Assembly: GCA_035552775.1 (NCBI GenBank)
Contig: DASZKW010000016.1
Coordinates: 40,540-104,539, forward strand
Source of the DNA: DASZKW01 sp035552775
GTDB taxonomy: Bacteria > Actinomycetota > Acidimicrobiia > Acidimicrobiales > Palsa-688
Direction of reading: 5' to 3'
Length of the DNA: 64,000 bases
Part shown: positions 8,484-17,374 of the stretch, in pieces
Layout: the number at the start of each line of letters is the position of its first letter
Numbering within the stretch: position 1 is the stretch's first letter
Made by a program: the position numbers and the translations under genes
The notes under the pieces: model-generated
What the model was told of the DNA's origin: nothing
Databases searched by the model: none
The model's input: only the letters and a program-made list of their open reading frames with translations

Positions 8484-8564
8484 TGGGCGCGGAGGGAGTC
8501 GAACCCTCATGCCCGTAGGCCGCGAGGTTTAAGCCCGCTGTGTCTACCGTTCCACCACGCGCCC
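8484..8564 (-). tRNA. tRNA-Leu (anticodon UAA)
   Basis: Read on the minus strand, the acceptor GGGCGCG pairs with CGCGCCC. The T arm contains GGTTCGACTCC, and the anticodon stem GCGGG/CTCGC closes loop CTTAAAC, giving anticodon TAA. A long variable arm marks a class II (Leu/Ser) tRNA. The 3' CCA is not encoded. In GC-rich actinobacteria this tRNA reads the rare UUA codon, as bldA does in Streptomyces. It lies alone between two plus-strand genes. Confidence 0.95.
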
Positions 8565-8637
8565 TGAGTGGATCCATTGTGTCACCTCGGCGGCCTCCGC
8601 CCCGAGTGCTTGCAGGTTCGACTGGTAGCGTACGCAG

Positions 8638-9543
8638 GTGCTGGTGGCGGTGGTGTCAGCGCTGCTCGCCGCCCTGCTTTATGCAGTGGCTTCGGTCATG
8701 CAGCAGCGAGCCGCGGCGGCTGCTCCGGCGGAGAAGTCATTGCATTTCGGGCTGCTCACCCGCCTGGCCCACAATCCGCTGTGGTTGGCGGGCATAGCCG
8801 CGGATGTGGCCGGCTACGTCGCCCAGTTCGTCGCCCTGGATCGCGGCACGCTCGTGCTCGTCCAGCCCCTGCTCGTGTGCGGCCTACTTTTCGCCCTCCC
8901 GCTCGGTGCGGCGCTGTCGGGTGCCCGCCTGTCGGCCCGGGACTGGCTGGCGGCGGCGTCGGTCTGCGCCGGGCTGGCCGTGTTCTTGGTCATCGCCGGC
9001 TCGGCCCACGGCCACGGCCACCCGACGGACGGGGCCTGGGTAGCCCTCATGATCAGCGCCGGCGCTCTTTGCGCCCTGCTGGTGGCGGGGGCGAGGGGGC
9101 GCCCGCCGCACCAGCGCGCCGCGCTGCTGTCCGGCGCTGCCGGCGTGATCTACGGGGTCTCAGCCGGTTTCACCAAGACGGCGGGCATGCTTCTGCGCCA
9201 CGGCGTCGTGCACCTGCTCGTCAGCTGGCAGGTCTGGGCGCTCGTGGTGAGCGGCGTGGTGGGGATGGTCATAGCCCAGAGCGCCTTCCAAGCGGGCGAC
9301 CTCGACGCTTCACTGCCCACGATGACTGTTAGCGATCCGGTGGTGAGCATCCTCATCGGTGCCGCCGCCTTCGGCGAGAGCCTTCCTTCGGCACTCGGTG
9401 CGACGGTGGGCGAAGTCGTCAGCCTGGCAGTGATGGCCACCGGTGTGTTCTTCCTCGCCCGGTCCAAGGCCGTGCACGTGGTCCACGAGGCGCGCCCGAG
9501 CGACCCTCCGAGCGGGAGACAGGGCGCGGCACCTAGCGGCTGA
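8638..9543 (+). CDS. DMT-superfamily (EamA-like) permease
   Basis: 301 aa with about ten hydrophobic helices arranged as two five-helix halves, ending in a hydrophilic tail. Features are the N-terminal ALLYAVASVMQQRAA, an ALDRGTLVLVQPLL repeat, and the corresponding second half AFQAGDLDASLPTMTVSDPVVS. This two-fold repeat and the MQQRAA motif after TM1 match a common actinobacterial DMT subgroup with unknown substrate. The start is GTG at 8638. It stands alone, downstream of and opposite to the tRNA-Leu gene. Confidence 0.82.
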   Translation: MLVAVVSALLAALLYAVASVMQQRAAAAAPAEKSLHFGLLTRLAHNPLWLAGIAADVAGYVAQFVALDRGTLVLVQPLLVCGLLFALPLGAALSGARLSARDWLAAASVCAGLAVFLVIAGSAHGHGHPTDGAWVALMISAGALCALLVAGARGRPPHQRAALLSGAAGVIYGVSAGFTKTAGMLLRHGVVHLLVSWQVWALVVSGVVGMVIAQSAFQAGDLDASLPTMTVSDPVVSILIGAAAFGESLPSALGATVGEVVSLAVMATGVFFLARSKAVHVVHEARPSDPPSGRQGAAPSG

Positions 9544-9686
9544 GCAACCCGATCGGGCTGAGCCACCGACCGGCTTCACGGCGCCGCCGCATACCTCTAA
9601 CCTGTCTGAACACTTCCCCTGCGGTTTGGCGGCGCGTCGGGCCCAGGTGGGGGCAAATCCGGCTCACACCCGGGACCGGTACCCAC

Positions 9687-11330
9687 ATGCTCTTCCCCAC
9701 GCTCTCCTTCGCAGTCTTCTTCGTGATAGTCCTGCCCGTCAGCTGGCTCCTCCTGGAGCGCAGGACGTGGTGGCGCCTGTTCATGGTGGCGGCCAGCTGG
9801 TTTTTCTACGGGTGCGCGGGATGGGGTTTCGTGCCTCTTCTGATCGGGTCGACGGTGGTCAACCACGCGTTTGCGTTCGCCATCGACCGCAACGACGGGC
9901 GCCAACGGGTATGGCTGGTCCGCGCCGCCGTAGTGGTCAACCTGGCGGTCCTCGGCTGGTTCAAGTACATCGGGTTCCTGTCGTCGAGCACGTCGAGCCT
10001 GCTCGACGATCTCGGTCTCGGGCTCCACGTCCCGGTGCCCAAGGCCCTCCTACCGGCCGGTATCTCGTTCTTCACCTTCCAGGCCTTGAGCTACGTGATC
10101 GACGTCTACCGGCGCAAGCTGAGGCCCGTCACCCTGCTCGACTTCGCCGTCTACCTGTCGTTCTTTCCCCACCTCCTTTCGGGGCCGATCGTCAGAGCCT
10201 CGGAGTTCCTCCCCCAGATCCGGCGCCGGATCGACCCTCGCCGGGTCGACGCCGGACGGGGTTTGTGGCTCATCGGTCGCGGCCTGTTCAAGAAGGTGGT
10301 CATTTCCTCCTACATGGCCTCCCAGGCCGCTGACCCGCTGTTCAATTTTCCCCACCAGCACGGCGGGATCGAAGCCCTTTTCGGCATATACGCATATGCC
10401 ATCCAGATATACGCCGACTTCAGCGGATACACCGACATCGCCATCGGGCTGGCGCTGCTGCTAGGTGTGCGTTTCCCCCAGAACTTCGATGTGCCCTACA
10501 CGGCCCGGTCATTGCATGAGTTCTGGCGGCGCTGGCACATGACCCTGTCGCGCTGGCTGCGCGACTACCTCTACATCCCGTTGGGGGGCAACCGTCGGGG
10601 CAGCCGCCGCACATACGTCAACCTGATGGCCACCATGGTGCTCGGCGGCCTTTGGCACGGAGCGGCGTGGACCTTCGTGGCCTGGGGCGCCCTCCACGGT
10701 GCTGGCTTGGTGGGGGGCCGGCTGCGCGTGGCTCACCGGTCGCGCCGGATGCTCGGCCGCGACGGGGAAGATCTCGCCCAGCCCGAGCTGGTAGCGGGTG
10801 GTGTCACGGCCGCGCTGTGGCGGGCACCCCGCCACGTGTGGCCGCGGGCACCCCGCTGCGTCCCCGCGGCGGGGCTCGACGGCGGCGGAGGAGAACCGGT
10901 TCTGCGCCAACCGGTGCTGCGCTGGGCCGTGGCGCAGCGGGTGCGCGACTGGTCCGACCACTTCGAGGATCGCTGGTCGCGCCGGGTGGCAATCCCCCGA
11001 CGGCTGCGTCCCGCCATGGCCTGGCTGTTCACGTTCAACTTCGTGTGCCTCGGCTGGGTGTTCTTCCGGGCCACCTCGTTCGCCAACGCGTTGACGGTGC
11101 TCGGCCGGCTGTTCACTTGGGGCCCGACGCCACTCGACCCGGTGGTGGCGCTCGTCGTGGTCGCCGCGCTGGCCGTCCAGTTCGTCCCCGCCCGCTGCAG
11201 CGCCACGCTGGTGGCCCACTTCTCGCGCTGGAGGCTCCCTGCCCAGGTCGCCGCCCTCGCCTTGACGCTCGTGGTGATCGACGTCTGGGGTCCCGCCGGG
11301 GTCACCCCCTTCATCTACTTCCGGTTCTGA
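9687..11330 (+). CDS. MBOAT-family membrane O-acyltransferase (AlgI/DltB-like)
   Basis: 547 aa. N-terminal TM helices begin MLFPTLSFAVFFVIVLPVSW. Conserved segments are NLAVLGWFKYIGF, LPAGISFFTFQALSYVIDVYR, FFPHLLSGPIVRASEFLPQ and the core DFSGYTDIAIGLALLLG. The putative catalytic His lies in GGLWHGAAWTFVAWGALHG. MBOAT proteins of this group acylate extracellular polysaccharides, usually O-acetylation. A hydrophilic insertion of about 110 residues (roughly 355-440) interrupts the C-terminal part and is longer than in typical AlgI. The following SGNH-hydrolase gene is the usual partner. Confidence 0.92.
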   Translation: MLFPTLSFAVFFVIVLPVSWLLLERRTWWRLFMVAASWFFYGCAGWGFVPLLIGSTVVNHAFAFAIDRNDGRQRVWLVRAAVVVNLAVLGWFKYIGFLSSSTSSLLDDLGLGLHVPVPKALLPAGISFFTFQALSYVIDVYRRKLRPVTLLDFAVYLSFFPHLLSGPIVRASEFLPQIRRRIDPRRVDAGRGLWLIGRGLFKKVVISSYMASQAADPLFNFPHQHGGIEALFGIYAYAIQIYADFSGYTDIAIGLALLLGVRFPQNFDVPYTARSLHEFWRRWHMTLSRWLRDYLYIPLGGNRRGSRRTYVNLMATMVLGGLWHGAAWTFVAWGALHGAGLVGGRLRVAHRSRRMLGRDGEDLAQPELVAGGVTAALWRAPRHVWPRAPRCVPAAGLDGGGGEPVLRQPVLRWAVAQRVRDWSDHFEDRWSRRVAIPRRLRPAMAWLFTFNFVCLGWVFFRATSFANALTVLGRLFTWGPTPLDPVVALVVVAALAVQFVPARCSATLVAHFSRWRLPAQVAALALTLVVIDVWGPAGVTPFIYFRF

Positions 11331-11335
11331 GCCGG

Positions 11336-12424
11336 ATGCGCCTCGTCGTTCTCCTCCTCCGCTTGCTCAACGTCTCGGTCCGCCGGCCGCCGGTCCGCCG
11401 GCCGCCGGTACGCCGGCGCCGGGTCGAGACCGCCGACGGGCGGGCGCTCGTGCCCGCGGGACGGGTGATAGCCCTGGTGACAGTCACCCTCGTGGTATGC
11501 GCCCTGCTCGATGCCGACACCTTGGTGGACACGGTCGCCCAGGAGCCCTACGGCGCGTCCCGCTCCATCGAGTTGGCGCTCGTGCAACCGTTCAAGACCG
11601 TCAGCCACTGGACCGGTCTCGACCTTCCCCACCGATGGATCGGCGATCTCGAGCCGAGCGGAGGGGCGCCGGCGCTGGCGACGCCCGCTGCCCCGGCGCC
11701 GCGCAGGGGACTGGCGTTGCCCCCGGCGACGCCGGCCGGCGGTCCCACGCCGGCAACGGCGATCACCGTCCCCGCCCGGCGGGTGCCGAACCCCCAGCAG
11801 CCGCTGCGGGTCTGGATGGCCGGCGACTCGATGATGGGCGAGGTGGCCCAGTCCTTCGCGGCGGCGGAGGCAGGCGCCAAGGACATGACGGTGTCGAGCT
11901 CGGTGCAGATCGGTACCGGCCTCGGCCGCCCCGACATCTACAACTGGCCAGTCGCCATTGCCCGGGAGGTGGCCGCCGCGAACCCCGACGTCGTGGTGGT
12001 CATATTCGGCGCCAACGACGATCAGGACATGATGCTCAACGGAAAGCGGGTGGTGCTCGGGACCCAGGCTTGGGCCACGGAGTACGCCCGTCGGGTCAAC
12101 GCGGTGATGCAAGCGGTGGCGTCTCCCGACCGGACGCTGATCTGGCTCGAGCTGCCCCCCACGGCGCGCCCGAAGATCAACCAGGCTGACGCGGTGATCG
12201 ACCGTGCCGTGGCTGCCTCCGCCGCCGTCTATCCCGGGGTCGAACTGGTCAACCTGGGCCCGCCGCTCGCCCCCGGCGGGTCATACGCCCAGTACCTGAC
12301 GGGGCCATCGGGCCAGACGGTGGAGGTGCGCGACAGCGACGGCGTGCATCTCACCTTGGCCGGCGCCGCCCGGGTGACGCCGCTGATCATGGCGGCCATC
12401 CGCCGGGAGTGGCGGGTGAGCTGA
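11336..12424 (+). CDS. Membrane-anchored SGNH/GDSL-family hydrolase or acyltransferase
   Basis: 362 aa, ATG five bases after the MBOAT stop. The Arg/Pro-rich N-terminus has a small internal repeat (RRPPVRRPPVRRRR), then a TM anchor (VIALVTVTLVVCALL), a ~100-residue linker, and an SGNH domain. Block I is MAGDSMMGE, block III IFGANDDQD, and block V SDGVHLT with the catalytic Asp-x-x-His. With the MBOAT protein it forms the AlgI/AlgJ-X-like arrangement in which acyl groups crossing the membrane are passed to a surface polymer. The polymer cannot be identified here. Confidence 0.86.
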   Translation: MRLVVLLLRLLNVSVRRPPVRRPPVRRRRVETADGRALVPAGRVIALVTVTLVVCALLDADTLVDTVAQEPYGASRSIELALVQPFKTVSHWTGLDLPHRWIGDLEPSGGAPALATPAAPAPRRGLALPPATPAGGPTPATAITVPARRVPNPQQPLRVWMAGDSMMGEVAQSFAAAEAGAKDMTVSSSVQIGTGLGRPDIYNWPVAIAREVAAANPDVVVVIFGANDDQDMMLNGKRVVLGTQAWATEYARRVNAVMQAVASPDRTLIWLELPPTARPKINQADAVIDRAVAASAAVYPGVELVNLGPPLAPGGSYAQYLTGPSGQTVEVRDSDGVHLTLAGAARVTPLIMAAIRREWRVS

Positions 12425-13653
12425 TTCAGGCGGCCCTCAGCATCCTGCTCCTGCTGGCCGGGGTGGCCGGCGCCGTGGGGCGCCCGTTCCGCCTGCCCGC
12501 GTGGGTGATTCCCGCCGTCGCCGCCGCGACCGATCTGGCGGCCGGGACCATTTCGCCGGACTCGGCCCGCCGCTCCTTGGACCCTCTCAGCCAGGCGATC
12601 GGCTTCCTGCTTGCCGCCGTCCCCCTGGCCGTCCTGCTCGACCGGCTCGGATTCTTCTCCACGGTGGCGACGATCCTCGCCCGGCGGGGCCGGGGCGCGG
12701 GCGGGTTGTGGGTCCTCGGCGCCCTCGTCACCACCGTGCTCAACCTGGACGCCGGCGTGGTGCTGCTCACGCCGCTCTATGTCCGCTTCGCCCGGACATC
12801 GGGCCGCGACCCGTTCAGCTTCGCCGCCCAGCCCGTCCTGCTGGCCTGCCTGGCGTCGTCGGCCCTGCCGGTATCCAACCTCACCAATCTCATCGCCCAG
12901 TCGGAGACCGGCGCCGGGACGCTCGCGTTCGTGACCCACCTCGGGCTGCCGTCGCTCGCGGCCTGCACGGTGGGCTGGTTGTGTTACCGCCGGGCGCTGC
13001 CGGGCGCGCTCGAACCAGCGGTGAGCCTGCCATCCCCCGATGTCAATCCCTCGATCGGTGGCGGCAGGGTCGACACGAGGCGGGCTCTTGGGGTCGGGGG
13101 CGCGGTCGTGGTGGCGGTGCTCGTCGGCTTCGTCGCCGGCCGGTCGGCGGGCATCGAGCCGTGGATGGTGGCGCTCGGCGCCGACGTGGTGCTCGTCGCT
13201 GTCGTCAGGCGGGTGACCTGGAAGGACGTGCCTGTCGGCACGGCCCTGGTGGCGGCGTCCCTCGGCGTGCTGGCCGCCGCCGCGGTCGGCCACATCCCGG
13301 TGCATGACCTGATAGGGGGGAGCAGCCTGGCGTCGCTGGCCCGCACCGCCGCCGTCACCGGCGTCGCCGCCAATCTCGTCAACAACCTGCCCGCCCTGCT
13401 CGTCACCCTCCCCGCCGTCGGCCCTCGTCCGACGCCGGCGCTGTGGGCGGTGCTCATCGGCGTCAACATGGGCCCGGTCCTCATCGTCACCGGTTCGCTC
13501 GCCAGCCTGCTGTGGCTCGACGCCCTCGGCCGCCTCGGGGTGAAGGTGCGCGCCCGGGACTTCTCCCGTATCGGGCTGAGGATCGGGCTGCCGGCGGCGG
13601 CGGCCGGCCTGGCGGTCGAGGTGGCGTTGCGGGCCGCCGGCCTCGGCGGCTGA
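12409..13653 (+). CDS. ArsB/SLC13-type ion-transporter family permease
   Basis: 414 aa with ~10-11 TM helices. Features are LLLAGVAGAVGRPFRLP at the N-terminus, GALVTTVLNLDAGVVLLTPLYV, SSALPVSNLTNLIAQ and VAANLVNNLPALLVTLPAVG. These paired N-L/N-N motifs are typical of the ion-transporter superfamily (ArsB, NhaD, citrate transporters). GTG at 12409 overlaps the SGNH gene by 16 bases. An arsenite role is only one possibility: no ars regulator or reductase is nearby, and the coupling with acylation genes hints at another anion or acid. Confidence 0.75.
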   Translation: MAGELIQAALSILLLLAGVAGAVGRPFRLPAWVIPAVAAATDLAAGTISPDSARRSLDPLSQAIGFLLAAVPLAVLLDRLGFFSTVATILARRGRGAGGLWVLGALVTTVLNLDAGVVLLTPLYVRFARTSGRDPFSFAAQPVLLACLASSALPVSNLTNLIAQSETGAGTLAFVTHLGLPSLAACTVGWLCYRRALPGALEPAVSLPSPDVNPSIGGGRVDTRRALGVGGAVVVAVLVGFVAGRSAGIEPWMVALGADVVLVAVVRRVTWKDVPVGTALVAASLGVLAAAAVGHIPVHDLIGGSSLASLARTAAVTGVAANLVNNLPALLVTLPAVGPRPTPALWAVLIGVNMGPVLIVTGSLASLLWLDALGRLGVKVRARDFSRIGLRIGLPAAAAGLAVEVALRAAGLGG

Positions 13654-13656
13654 CCG

Positions 13657-14598
13657 TCAGGCCATGGTGATGACCACCTTGCCGAATTTGCCGCCGGCGT
13701 CGAAGCGGTCGTAGGCGGCCGCCGCCTCCTCGAGGGCGAAGGTGGCCTCGATCGGCACGTGCAGGCTTCCGGAGTCGAACAACGGGAGCACCTGGGCCTC
13801 GAGGCGGCGGGCGGCGTGTGCCTTGGCCTCCAAAGGACGGGGCCGCAGGGTCGAACCGTGGATGCGCCCGCGCTTGGCCATGAGGCCCAAGAGGTTCAGC
13901 TCTGCGTTGCTGCCGCCCCCGACCCCGATGACGGCGATGCGACCCCCAGTCGACAGCGACTCCACGTTTGCGCCCATGTTCGGGGCGCCGACCAGTTCGA
14001 GTATCACGTCGTAGGGCCCGTATGCCGGCGCCTCTGACGGATCCACGGCCGTCGCTCCCAGGGCGGCGACCCGCTCCCGCAGGTCAGGTTTGCGCACCGA
14101 CGCCACAACGCGCGCCCCGGCGGCGACCGCGAGTTGGACAGCGGCGGTACCCACCCCGCCCGCGGCCCCGTGCACGCAGAGCTTCTCGCCGATGGTGAGG
14201 CCAGCTTGGGTGAACAGGGCGTCGTGCGCGGTCGTGAACACCTCGGGCAGCGCGCCGGCTTCCTCCCATGCGAGCACTGCGGGCACAGCCACCGCCTGGC
14301 GCTCATGGACGACGATCAGCTCCGCTTGCCCCCCGCCGCCGACGACCGACATGACCCGGTCCCCGACCGACCATCGGCGCACGCCACGGCCGGTGGCCAC
14401 CACGTCCCCGGCGAACTCGAGGCCGGGGATGTCGACGGGAACACCGGGGGGCGGCGGGTAGTAGCCGTGCCTTTGCATGCTGTCCGCGGCGTTGAGCCCG
14501 GCGGCGTGCACCCGCACCAGGATCTGGCTCTCACCCGGCTCGGGGTCGGGGTGCTCCCTCACCACTATGGCGCCGTCGACGATCGTGGCCGCCTTCAC
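13657..14598 (-). CDS. Quinone oxidoreductase-like MDR family NADPH-dependent oxidoreductase
   Basis: 313 aa. The N-terminal GroES-like domain has GLNAADSMQRHGYYP and PGLEFAGDVVATG. The Rossmann domain has HGAAGGVGTAAVQLAVAAGARVV, and the C-terminus has FGKVVITMA. Zinc-binding cysteines are absent, so this is the zinc-independent quinone oxidoreductase/crotonyl-reductase branch. It is probably a soluble NADPH-dependent reductase of quinones or enones. It converges with the permease gene (three-base gap). Confidence 0.9.
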   Translation of the reverse strand: MKAATIVDGAIVVREHPDPEPGESQILVRVHAAGLNAADSMQRHGYYPPPPGVPVDIPGLEFAGDVVATGRGVRRWSVGDRVMSVVGGGGQAELIVVHERQAVAVPAVLAWEEAGALPEVFTTAHDALFTQAGLTIGEKLCVHGAAGGVGTAAVQLAVAAGARVVASVRKPDLRERVAALGATAVDPSEAPAYGPYDVILELVGAPNMGANVESLSTGGRIAVIGVGGGSNAELNLLGLMAKRGRIHGSTLRPRPLEAKAHAARRLEAQVLPLFDSGSLHVPIEATFALEEAAAAYDRFDAGGKFGKVVITMA

Positions 14599-14668
14599 GA
14601 CCGGCCCGCATGGATCCCGTAGCCCATGACGGGAGTCTACGAGGATGGAGTCACGCAGTCAGCGTCGT

Positions 14669-15238
14669 TCAAGCCACGCACTCTCCGAACGGGTCCCACA
14701 CCCTTCCGTTCTGGACGGCGCCCGGCCCTATGTAGCCGCTGGTCTGGGCGAAGTTCCAGAAGCTGTTGGAGGCCTCGTCCTCGTAGGCGGCGACGCAGCC
14801 CGGATCCGTGATCACGATCTCGGGCCCGCCGTCGGGGCACCGGGCCAGCGTGCCCGGGTAGCAGGTGAAGCTGTGGGCCACGACGCCGTTGGACAGGGTC
14901 ACCAGACCTGGTCTGCAGTAGTGGGCGAACCCCGGAGCGGCGTGGGCCGCCAGGTACGCGAGGGCGACCGCACACGGCGCCGGCTGGGCGGCGGCCACCG
15001 CCCGGGGGGGAGGCGGCGGCGTGGTCGGTGCCGGTCGAGGCGCCAACGTCGTCTTCGGCGTGGTCGCCGTCGTCGGAACCGGTCGAGGCGGCAGCGTCGT
15101 CCGCGGCAGCGTCGATACCGGTTGCGGTGTCGTCGCTGCTGCGGTGATGGCGACAGGCGCAGGGGGAGGCTTCGGCGCCGCTGCGGGATGAGCGGTTGCC
15201 GCCGCGAGGAGGAGCCACCTGAGCAGTTCAGCGAACAC
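14669..15238 (-). CDS. Secreted Pro/Thr-rich protein with C-terminal Cys-containing domain
   Basis: 189 aa of unrecognised function. A short signal sequence (MFAELLRWLLLAAATAHPAA) leads into a ~60-residue Thr/Pro-rich linker. The C-terminal domain of ~95 residues has six cysteines (APCAVALAYL, HYCRPG, FTCYPG, ARCPDGG, DPGCVAAYED, GECVA), suggesting disulfides outside the cell. It lies between the MDR gene (same strand) and divergent fumC; nothing in context hints at a role. Confidence 0.65.
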   Translation of the reverse strand: MFAELLRWLLLAAATAHPAAAPKPPPAPVAITAAATTPQPVSTLPRTTLPPRPVPTTATTPKTTLAPRPAPTTPPPPPRAVAAAQPAPCAVALAYLAAHAAPGFAHYCRPGLVTLSNGVVAHSFTCYPGTLARCPDGGPEIVITDPGCVAAYEDEASNSFWNFAQTSGYIGPGAVQNGRVWDPFGECVA

Positions 15239-15367
15239 GCGGGTCTCCCGTGGACGTGGCGTCGGGCCGGAGGGTCGAGCGGGTCATGCCAACGTCATCG
15301 GTAGCTTCGTGGGCCGACCGAAGTGGAAGTACGGTCAGGGCATGGAAACGAGACTGCAAGCCGACCC

Positions 15368-16777
15368 ATGAGCGGGGCCGCTTACCGCACCGAACACGAC
15401 TCGATGGGCGATGTCCGAGTGCCGGCGGGTGCCAAATGGCAGGCCCAGACGCAGCGGGCCGTTGAGAACTTCCCGATCTCGGGGGCCCGCATCGAGCGCT
15501 CGCTGATCGCCGCCCTGGCCGTCCTCAAGGGCGCAGCCGCCTGGGAAAACGCCAGGTTGAAGGTGATCGACAAGGCGACCGCCGAAGCCATAGCCGCCGC
15601 CGCGGCCGAGGTGGCCGAGGGTAGGTGGGACGAGCAGTTCCCGGTCGACGTGTTCCAAACCGGGTCGGGCACCTCCTCCAACATGAACATGAACGAGGTG
15701 CTGGCGACCGTCGCCAACGAACGCTTCGTCAGAGGAAAAAACGGTGGGGAAAAGAAAATCCACCCAAACGATGACGTCAACGCATCCCAGTCGTCCAACG
15801 ACATGTTCCCGTCGGCCATCCACCTGGCGGCGGCGACCGAGATCAACGAAGCTCTCATCCCCGCCCTCGAGCACCTGGCCGGGGCGTTGCGCAGGAAGGG
15901 CCGGCAGTTCAAGTCGGTGGTCAAGTCCGGGCGCACCCATCTGATGGACGCCACACCGGTGACCCTCGGCCAGGAGTTCGGAGGTTACGCAGCCGCCGTC
16001 GAGCACGGCGTCGAGCGTCTCCAGGGGTCCCTGCCCCGCATCGGTGAGCTGCCTCTCGGGGGGACGGCCGTGGGCACGGGGATCAACGCGCCGAAGTCCT
16101 TCGCCAGGGGTGTGATCAGGCGGCTGGTGGCCGACAAGGGCTTACCGCTGAGCGAGGCCCGTGACCATTTCGAGGCCCAGGGATCGCGCGACGCCCTCGT
16201 GGAGGCGTCGGGCGTGCTGCGCACCGTCGCCGTCTCGCTGTACAAGTGCGCCACCGACGTGCGCTGGATGGGCAGCGGCCCGCACGCCGGGCTGGCCGAG
16301 ATCCGCATCCCCGACCTCCAGCCGGGCTCGTCGATCATGCCCGGCAAGGTCAACCCGGTCATCGCCGAGGCCGTGTCGCAGGTGGTGGCCCAGGTGATCG
16401 GCAACGACGCCGCAGTGGCCTTCGGCGGGGCGGCGGGCAACCTCGAGCTAAATGTCATGCTCCCGGTGATCGCCCGCAACCTCCTCGAATCGATCCGGCT
16501 GCTCGCCGCGGTGAGCCGGGTCTTCGCCGACAAGTGCATAGCGGGGATCGAGGCGGACGTGGAGCGATGCCGGACCTATGCGCTGTCGTCCCCGTCGATC
16601 GGCGCTGCCCTCAACCCCTACATCGGCTACGAGCGCACGGCCGAGGTGATCAAGGAGTCGTTGGCGGAGGGCAAGGACCTTCGCACGGTGGTCCTCGAGC
16701 GGGGTCTGCTGAGCGAGGCCGAGGTCGACCGCGCCCTCGACGTCGAGGCCATGACGAGGGGCGGCATCCTCAAGTAG
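15368..16777 (+). CDS. fumC: Class II fumarate hydratase
   Basis: 469 aa. The fumarase/aspartase signature GSSIMPGKVNP is present, plus TGSGTSSNMNMNEVLA, the HPNDDVNASQSSNDMFP segment and the GRTHLMDATPVTLGQE loop with the catalytic-site His. The enzyme interconverts fumarate and malate in the TCA cycle. ATG at 15368 was chosen as the first in-frame start before the conserved EHDSMGDVRVPAGAKW segment; an ATG 12 codons downstream is also plausible. One TTA codon occurs (16142-16144). It is divergent from the secreted Cys-rich protein gene. Confidence 0.97.
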   Translation: MSGAAYRTEHDSMGDVRVPAGAKWQAQTQRAVENFPISGARIERSLIAALAVLKGAAAWENARLKVIDKATAEAIAAAAAEVAEGRWDEQFPVDVFQTGSGTSSNMNMNEVLATVANERFVRGKNGGEKKIHPNDDVNASQSSNDMFPSAIHLAAATEINEALIPALEHLAGALRRKGRQFKSVVKSGRTHLMDATPVTLGQEFGGYAAAVEHGVERLQGSLPRIGELPLGGTAVGTGINAPKSFARGVIRRLVADKGLPLSEARDHFEAQGSRDALVEASGVLRTVAVSLYKCATDVRWMGSGPHAGLAEIRIPDLQPGSSIMPGKVNPVIAEAVSQVVAQVIGNDAAVAFGGAAGNLELNVMLPVIARNLLESIRLLAAVSRVFADKCIAGIEADVERCRTYALSSPSIGAALNPYIGYERTAEVIKESLAEGKDLRTVVLERGLLSEAEVDRALDVEAMTRGGILK

Positions 16778-16799
16778 GCGGGCCGCTACCGTCGCCGCC

Positions 16800-17312
16800 A
16801 TGGATCTCGCCGCCTCGTCTCCGAGCAACTGGTTCAAGCTCCTGGTATTCCTGCACCTGGTCTGCGTGATCGGCGGCTTCGGCTATCTCGCCTACAACGG
16901 TGTGTTCCTCGCCGTGTTACGCCGCCGCAGCGCGGCCGCATCGGTCGGTGCGGTGGGTGCCAACCGTGACCTTTCCCAACTGGCCGAGCTGCTGATCGTC
17001 GCCGCCCTTGTCTTCGGGGTGGCCGCCGTCGGCCAGAGCAAAACCATAGGCTTCGACCAGGCGTGGGTGTCGGCCGCCCTGGCGCTGTGGGTGCTGGACC
17101 TGGGCATCCTGCACGGCTTCATCCGCCGCAAGCAGCGCCGGTACGCGGTCGTGGCCGCCGAACTGGCCGGCACGGTAATACCCCCCGGCGCCTCCCCGCC
17201 GGGTGCCGCCGAGCTCGACCGCCTCGAGCGGGCGATGTCGGGGGCGTGGGGCGTTTTCAACCTCGTCGTGGTGGCCGCCGTCTACCTCATGGTCTTCCAA
17301 CCCGGTTCTTGA
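16800..17312 (+). CDS. DUF2269-like four-TM membrane protein
   Basis: 170 aa with four hydrophobic segments, starting WFKLLVFLHLVCVIGGFGYLAY, where an intramembrane His follows the conserved pattern of DUF2269-type proteins. Others are LIVAALVFGVAAVGQS, WVSAALALWVLDLGILHGF and VFNLVVVAAVYLMVF. Intramembrane histidines would allow heme or metal binding, but function is unknown for the family. The gene starts 22 bp after fumC and may be in its transcript. Confidence 0.72.
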   Translation: MDLAASSPSNWFKLLVFLHLVCVIGGFGYLAYNGVFLAVLRRRSAAASVGAVGANRDLSQLAELLIVAALVFGVAAVGQSKTIGFDQAWVSAALALWVLDLGILHGFIRRKQRRYAVVAAELAGTVIPPGASPPGAAELDRLERAMSGAWGVFNLVVVAAVYLMVFQPGS

Positions 17313-17374
17313 GCGTGCCACCGGTCGCGGGGCGTCCGCCCGATCCGGCCACCGCCCGCTACCGTCGGTCGCTG

